Below the pieces are notes generated by a model that saw only the letters and a list, made by a program, of their open reading frames with translations, had not been told where the DNA came from and ran no database searches. Below are positions 60,438 through 64,000 of a DNA stretch of 64,000 nucleotides, piece by piece. How positions within the stretch are numbered: the first letter of the stretch is position 1; the number at the start of each line of letters is the position of its first letter. The translations under genes and the position numbers were made by a program. The stretch is taken from contig JAIYAP010000040.1 in the NCBI GenBank assembly GCA_027488935.1, forward strand, positions 62,001 through 126,000, given 5' to 3'. This DNA is from Saprospiraceae bacterium (GTDB lineage Bacteria > Bacteroidota > Bacteroidia > Chitinophagales > Saprospiraceae).

Positions 60438-61470
60438 GTTTTTGAATGTTTTTTACCAACTCTGCCGTCAGCGCGGATAAACTGAGCGAAGCGCAAGCAA
60501 TGCGTTCGTCGGCAGCGCCGTAGTAGATGTATAAAGTATCTTCAAAAAGTGCCGTGCCGGTGGGAAAACACACATTATTCACTTCTCCATTGAGTTCCCA
60601 TTGGTATTCCGGACTAAATAAGGCGTAAGGCAAGCGCGATAGTTCTGTTTGTGGATTATCCAAATCCAGCAATGCTGCGCAGGCTGTGTAGACAAAACCC
60701 TTGGGGGTATCGTATACGCCGTGGTAAATAATCAACCAACCCGCTTCTGTTTCGATGGGCGGGCAGCCACCGCCCACATAACTCGCTTCATGGTCGTATT
60801 TGGAAGAGATTACAATGTTTTCCCGAATATGAATCAGGTATTGTTCCCAAAAATCTTTCGTAAGTTCTTCCAGCGCCTTTACGCCCACGATTTGAATATC
60901 GGGTTTAATGCGGTGCAGAAAAAAGAGGTGCCCCTGAATGCGGCGCGGGAAAAAAATCAGGTTTTTGTCCCACACTAATATTTTTTTATCCGGGACGGTC
61001 AGCAGGTTATTGCGGTTGTTAAAGCGCTCGTATTTGACATTAATGTCCGTAACAAAACCTACTAAATGTTTAAATTCGTCGTAAGTAACCTGAGGGACAA
61101 TAATCCCGTATTTTTCAAAATGCACCAAATCTTTCGATAAGGCGAGGGTACCCATTGCATTTACGCCATCAAAGGCGGTATAGCTCATGTAATACTCATC
61201 CTCTATTTTGGTAATACGCGGATCCTCGACACCGTGCGATTCGTATTCCATTTGGGGAAAAAGCACGGGTACATCAAATCGTTCTTCCACGGCGAGCGGT
61301 CCTTTCAATTTGCTGTAACCAATGCTTGAATAATTCCCTTTACTAACTGCTCGGTAGAACAAGTGGATGCTATCGCCTTCTTGTTGTACGGCTGGATTTA
61401 AAACGCCTTCATTTTCAAATCCGGCATCGGTTTTATTGAGGATGACCCCGTGTTTTGTTACCTCAATCAT
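60427..61470 (-). CDS. GH130 family beta-mannoside phosphorylase/hydrolase
   Basis: 347 residues, the usual GH130 length. Five-bladed propeller: NKTDAGFENEGVLNPAVQQE, then IHLFYRAVSKGNYSSIGYSK, GVEDPRITKIEDEYYMSYTAF (with the catalytic Asp in EDPR), VFHKDYNVFP-like strands (NNLLTVPDKKILVWDKNLIFFP) and YVGGGCPPIETEAGWLIIYHGVYD (active-site His). GH130 enzymes split beta-mannosides with phosphate or water. Its start ATG overlaps the Lys-rich peptide stop (ATGA) and its end overlaps the GT4 gene. Confidence 0.92.
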   Translation of the reverse strand: MIEVTKHGVILNKTDAGFENEGVLNPAVQQEGDSIHLFYRAVSKGNYSSIGYSKLKGPLAVEERFDVPVLFPQMEYESHGVEDPRITKIEDEYYMSYTAFDGVNAMGTLALSKDLVHFEKYGIIVPQVTYDEFKHLVGFVTDINVKYERFNNRNNLLTVPDKKILVWDKNLIFFPRRIQGHLFFLHRIKPDIQIVGVKALEELTKDFWEQYLIHIRENIVISSKYDHEASYVGGGCPPIETEAGWLIIYHGVYDTPKGFVYTACAALLDLDNPQTELSRLPYALFSPEYQWELNGEVNNVCFPTGTALFEDTLYIYYGAADERIACASLSLSALTAELVKNIQKHEK

Positions 61471-61643
61471 TTGCCTTTTTTGGTAGATCCGGCAGATTTA
61501 GCGTCGGTTTTGGGGATAAATGCTTCTAGTGTTGGTTGTTTGTCGAGTCCGCTTTTGCCTTCCGATTTGTAGCTGGATAATGCTTTGCCCTTTTTGTCAG
61601 CGGGGGCTTTTTTGACGTTTTTGGTACCTTTATCTTTGCTCAT
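61467..61643 (-). CDS. Small Lys-rich protein of unknown function
   Basis: 58 residues: MSKDKGTKNVKKAPADKKGK at 1-20, then ALSSYKSEGKSGLDKQPTLE and a basic tail GSTKKGK. About one third of residues are Lys, with no Cys and no hydrophobic core, so it is probably disordered or nucleic-acid-binding. The stop overlaps the GH130 start by 4 bases. I do not recognise a named family; small basic peptides of this kind occur in stress clusters. Confidence 0.7.
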   Translation of the reverse strand: MSKDKGTKNVKKAPADKKGKALSSYKSEGKSGLDKQPTLEAFIPKTDAKSAGSTKKGK

Positions 61644-61666
61644 CGTGTTTATTTTTAGGAATGTGT

Positions 61667-62011
61667 TTATTCTTCGTATCCACTTTTAATGATGGTCAGG
61701 ATCATTTTGAAGCGTCCGTTGGGTTTGACCAAGTTGGATGCATGGGCGGGAATCACAATGGATTGTCCCGTCTTTAATTTGTGCGATTTCCCACGGATTA
61801 CGATATTAGCTTCACCGTCAATAATTTGCGCGAATGTATCGAAGGGCATGGTTCTTTCGGTGAGGCCTTCGCCGCTATCGAACGACATGACACTGATATT
61901 TCCGGTTGATTTTTTCAAGACCGTTTTAATTACCACTGCGTTGGGCAGGTATTCGATAATTTCTACGGTGATGTAGGCTTTCTCCTTTTCTAGTTCGGTA
62001 TTGTTGTCCAT
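61667..62011 (-). CDS. Cupin-domain protein
   Basis: 114 residues. A single small cupin: SFDSGEGLTERTMPFDTFAQ (motif 1, with Asp45/Glu in place of the usual HxH metal ligands), IIDGEANIVIRGKSHKLKTGQS and IVIPAHASNLVKPNGRFKMI (motif 2 with His). Since several metal ligands are replaced, it may not be an enzyme. It sits 23 bases upstream of the Lys-rich gene on the minus strand, within the stress cluster. Confidence 0.85.
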   Translation of the reverse strand: MDNNTELEKEKAYITVEIIEYLPNAVVIKTVLKKSTGNISVMSFDSGEGLTERTMPFDTFAQIIDGEANIVIRGKSHKLKTGQSIVIPAHASNLVKPNGRFKMILTIIKSGYEE

Positions 62012-62095
62012 AACGTTAGGTATTTTCTTCTGTCTGAAAAATGAAAATAAAGGCGGGCGGGAGACCCACCTTTTTTAAATCGGCAACAAGTCCAC

Positions 62096-62563
62096 TTACT
62101 TTTTATTCTTGATGGTAAAGTCGTTTAAGGATTTTCCGAGTTCGTTCATATCGCGGCTGAATTCTGCTTTGAATACGTCCCAATTACTTTGGTCTTTGTC
62201 GTAAGCAATGATGCGGTTATTCAGGTCGATATTTTTTTGCTCCAGCGCCGCGATATCTTTCAAATACATCGCATCCATTGATTTACCTTTTGCTTTCTTT
62301 TGGGCTTTCAGCTCGGCAATGCTTTTGTCGTTGGCGGCAATCATCGCATTTTGTTCGTTTTTGAACATTGCCCATGCAGCAGCATTTTCGGCTTTTTGGG
62401 CTGCAATGCTAGAGTCTTTTTGCTCTTGCTTGAGTTCTGTTTTAGCGTCTTTTACCTTGTTCTCTGCACTGTCTACTTTTTCAGCGGACGTTTGGCAGCT
62501 GGTAAACAGGAAACCGAGTAAAAAAAGCGCAATCGTGGTAATGGTAAAAAGTGACTTATTCAT
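62096..62563 (-). CDS. Coiled-coil lipoprotein of unknown function
   Basis: 155 residues. Signal with FTSC (Cys23, lipidation). The remainder is a long helical coiled coil rich in Ala, Lys, Glu, Asp: KVDSAENKVKDAKTELKQEQ (30-49), AAIANDKSIAEL-type heptads, then ALEQKNIDLNNRII and FKAEFSRDMNEL. It resembles small periplasmic stress lipoproteins, with no enzymatic motif. Its gene lies between csbD-like and cupin genes. Confidence 0.75.
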   Translation of the reverse strand: MNKSLFTITTIALFLLGFLFTSCQTSAEKVDSAENKVKDAKTELKQEQKDSSIAAQKAENAAAWAMFKNEQNAMIAANDKSIAELKAQKKAKGKSMDAMYLKDIAALEQKNIDLNNRIIAYDKDQSNWDVFKAEFSRDMNELGKSLNDFTIKNKK

Positions 62564-62605
62564 TTTATTTTGTTTGATTTTAAAATTGTTTTTTTTGAAA
62601 AACTG

Positions 62606-62655
62606 CTGAAAAGGTCCGTTTCACGATTTTTGACCGACAAACGGAACCTTTTCAG
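62606..62655 (-). terminator. Hairpin between CsbD-like and lipoprotein genes
   Basis: Arms 62606-62621 and 62639-62655 match over 16 of 17 positions; on the minus strand GTTTTTC follows. It could end or attenuate the csbD-like transcript. Confidence 0.65.
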
Positions 62656-62664
62656 GGCAGGTGA

Positions 62665-62850
62665 TTAAAGCCCAGAGATTATACTGTGCAGTTCTTCTTT
62701 GGTTTTACCAAGTTTGATTTGGATCCGTCCAAGCATTTCTTCCTTTTTGCCCTCTTCGAACATGAGGTCATTGTCGGTCAATTGAGCAAATTGTTGTTTG
62801 AGTTTTCCTTTTTGCTCGTTCCAGTTGCCTTTTAATTCTGTAGTATTCAT
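62665..62850 (-). CDS. CsbD-family general stress protein
   Basis: 61 residues, the normal CsbD length. The pattern ELKGNWNEQKGKLKQQFAQLTDNDLM is the family's hallmark (cut here to ELKGNWNEQKGKLKQQFAQL), followed by FEEGKKEEMLGRIQ and LGKTKEEL. CsbD is a small, helical, stress-induced protein of unknown activity. It is downstream of the Usp gene (126-base gap) and upstream of the lipoprotein gene. Confidence 0.93.
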   Translation of the reverse strand: MNTTELKGNWNEQKGKLKQQFAQLTDNDLMFEEGKKEEMLGRIQIKLGKTKEELHSIISGL

Positions 62851-62976
62851 GGTGTTTGTTTTTTATTTCCGGCTTTCCCGGGTTACAGGAGGTGTTGTTT
62901 GGGTGGTGTAAAGGTGGGTGCTTCTACTGCCTATACTGTTACATCTATCCGGGCAGTAGTTACATCTTTCTCACAT

Positions 62977-63822
62977 TTAGGCTAAGTGCATGATGAGAAT
63001 TGGCTTTTCTGTAGAAAGCGAAATATCCTGAATGATGGTTTTATACATCATATTTTGCCAAAAACTATGATGTAGGCTTACAAAAGCCATTAAATCAATT
63101 TGATGTGCTTCGGCATACGTTTGCAATTCATTCAGAATATCATCTCCTTTTACGGTATGCACCTGAAAAGGCGCTTCAGCACCGTCGGTAGATAACACAG
63201 CATCGGTGATGGTTTGAGTCACTTTTTGATCTATTTCGTGCCCATCTGACACATGCACAAAATGCACAGATGCTCTTAAGGCACGTCCAAAATCCGTGAT
63301 TTCTTGTACCAGCGAGGGCGTTACCGTATCGTAATTGCTGGCGTACATAATGCTTCTGATTTGACTCCACCGTACATCCCGGGGTACCAACAATACCGGG
63401 CAATGGGCATCGCGTGCTACCTGCAATGAAATGTTGCCCATGATTTTGGAGATAAAATCTTGCATACCAGTGGCACCCATGACGATCAGGTCGGTTTGCG
63501 GATTGTTCGACAATTCCAGCAAGCTGCCTACCGTATTTCCGCGCAGAATTTTTGTTTTTACCTGGTTTTTTACCATCACCGAATCATCATCGCCTTCTTC
63601 TTCCGAAATAAATGCGTCCATGGCTTCTACCGATACCTGATTGATTTCCAGATCGGCAATGGGCGAAACAGTCAATTCCTGAGTGGGTAAAAAATATTCA
63701 TTTACGTGTACCAACGTGAGGGTAGCATTCAACTTTTCGGCCAAATGGCGGGCATAATGGAAGGCATTGCGCGCAGTGACCGAGAAATCGGTTGGAACGA
63801 TGATGTTTTTAATCGTATTCAT
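62977..63822 (-). CDS. Tandem universal stress protein (two Usp domains)
   Basis: 281 residues. First domain (about 1-148): IKNIIVPTDFSVTARNAFHYAR and ending in the nucleotide loop VMGATGMQDFISKIMGNIS (G-x2-G-x9-G with Asn after the last Gly, a small departure from the ATP-binding G-S/T) and CPVLLVPRD. Second domain (about 150-281): shorter, with no clear ATP loop, ending SLSTEKPILIMHL. Tandem Usp proteins are frequent in Bacteroidota stress clusters and are induced by nutrient or oxidative stress. It heads a minus-strand series that includes CsbD and GH130. Confidence 0.92.
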   Translation of the reverse strand: MNTIKNIIVPTDFSVTARNAFHYARHLAEKLNATLTLVHVNEYFLPTQELTVSPIADLEINQVSVEAMDAFISEEEGDDDSVMVKNQVKTKILRGNTVGSLLELSNNPQTDLIVMGATGMQDFISKIMGNISLQVARDAHCPVLLVPRDVRWSQIRSIMYASNYDTVTPSLVQEITDFGRALRASVHFVHVSDGHEIDQKVTQTITDAVLSTDGAEAPFQVHTVKGDDILNELQTYAEAHQIDLMAFVSLHHSFWQNMMYKTIIQDISLSTEKPILIMHLA

Positions 63823-63854
63823 GATTGAAAGATTTTGTACTTGAGAGGGGAAGA

Positions 63855-64000
63855 CTAATGCACTGAAACCGATACATACAGGTTAAATACACCATTAACA
63901 GCATCGGGCAAGGTGTATTGGACGCCCAGCACACTGCGTTCTTTGCCTACTTTGGTTAAGCCGTAATTGTAGCGCGCACCGATACTCAATGCGCCCAAAT
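63855..64000 (-). CDS. C-terminal end of an outer-membrane beta-barrel protein (cut by window edge)
   Basis: Only the last 48 residues are in the window: alternating strands such as LGALSIGARYNYGLTKVG, then SVLGVQYTLPDAV and a final strand VFNLYVSVSVH, followed by TAG. The pattern of alternating hydrophobic and polar residues fits an outer-membrane porin-like barrel end. The rest of the gene lies beyond 64000, so the family cannot be told. Confidence 0.55.
   Translation of the reverse strand, partial: LGALSIGARYNYGLTKVGKERSVLGVQYTLPDAVNGVFNLYVSVSVH

Overview
The window reads as chromosomal DNA of a Bacteroidota member, most likely a gliding or T9SS-equipped Saprospirales-type bacterium. The evidence is a full-length SprA (T9SS translocon), secreted proteins ending in type A and type B T9SS sorting domains, GH130/Usp/CsbD stress genes typical of the phylum, and recurrent promoter boxes of the Bacteroidota form TAnnTTTG with an upstream TTG. 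Genus cannot be fixed from this sequence alone.

Layout. 1-7 kb: aminotransferase (cut by the window edge) and acyltransferase, then an envelope operon (membrane protein, LptC-like lipoprotein, CBS/CorC protein) followed by a membrane-anchored patatin. 6.7-9.1 kb: a stand-alone LytTR regulator, a large helical protein and an orphan RiPP-like precursor with a double-Gly leader; the LytTR and RiPP-like genes share an upstream sequence element. 9.2-17.7 kb: recX and sprA. 17.8-25.3 kb: housekeeping genes (isoprenyl synthase, RsbW-like kinase, ybeY, HAD phosphatase, 2-oxoacid dehydrogenase E2, CNNM protein, ECF sigma factor). 25.4-35.2 kb: secreted M4 protease, YCF48-like secreted protein, M50-like membrane protease, LytS-type kinase, tRNA-Asn(GTT), PfkB kinase, YbaB, LamG protein. 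35.6-43 kb: cytochrome c, SDR, truA and rplU-rpmA, interrupted by accessory DNA. 43-51.4 kb: lepA, alkaline phosphatase, M17 aminopeptidase, ABC-F, trmB, GHMP kinase. 51.4-57.9 kb: small lipoproteins, a broken SRPBCC gene, YdeI-like protein, NmrA/HxlR divergent pair, epimerase, SMUG2-like glycosylase, AraC regulator. 58-64 kb: a minus-strand stress cluster (Usp, CsbD, lipoprotein, cupin, Lys-rich peptide, GH130, glycosyltransferase fusion) and the end of an outer-membrane barrel gene.

Most notable: (i) a 1.06-kb unit carrying a PD-(D/E)XK-like nuclease gene and a small unknown partner under their own promoter. It lies between two copies of the truA 3' end, as if a minimal cassette had inserted there, replaced the gene end and left the old end next to the SDR gene. 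(ii) A second nuclease gene (YhcG/DUF1016), split by an in-frame stop, sits between an intact pRiA4b-ORF3-like gene and a diverged, frameshifted copy of its 5' end, with related repeats outside. (iii) Ribosomal protein L27 is fused to a long Ala/Pro/Lys linker and a helix-hairpin-helix domain. (iv) The RiPP-like precursor has no Cys and no modification enzyme beside it. (v) Two intergenic regions look like small RNA genes.

All calls come from reading the sequence; no database search was possible, and gene names rest on recognised motifs.
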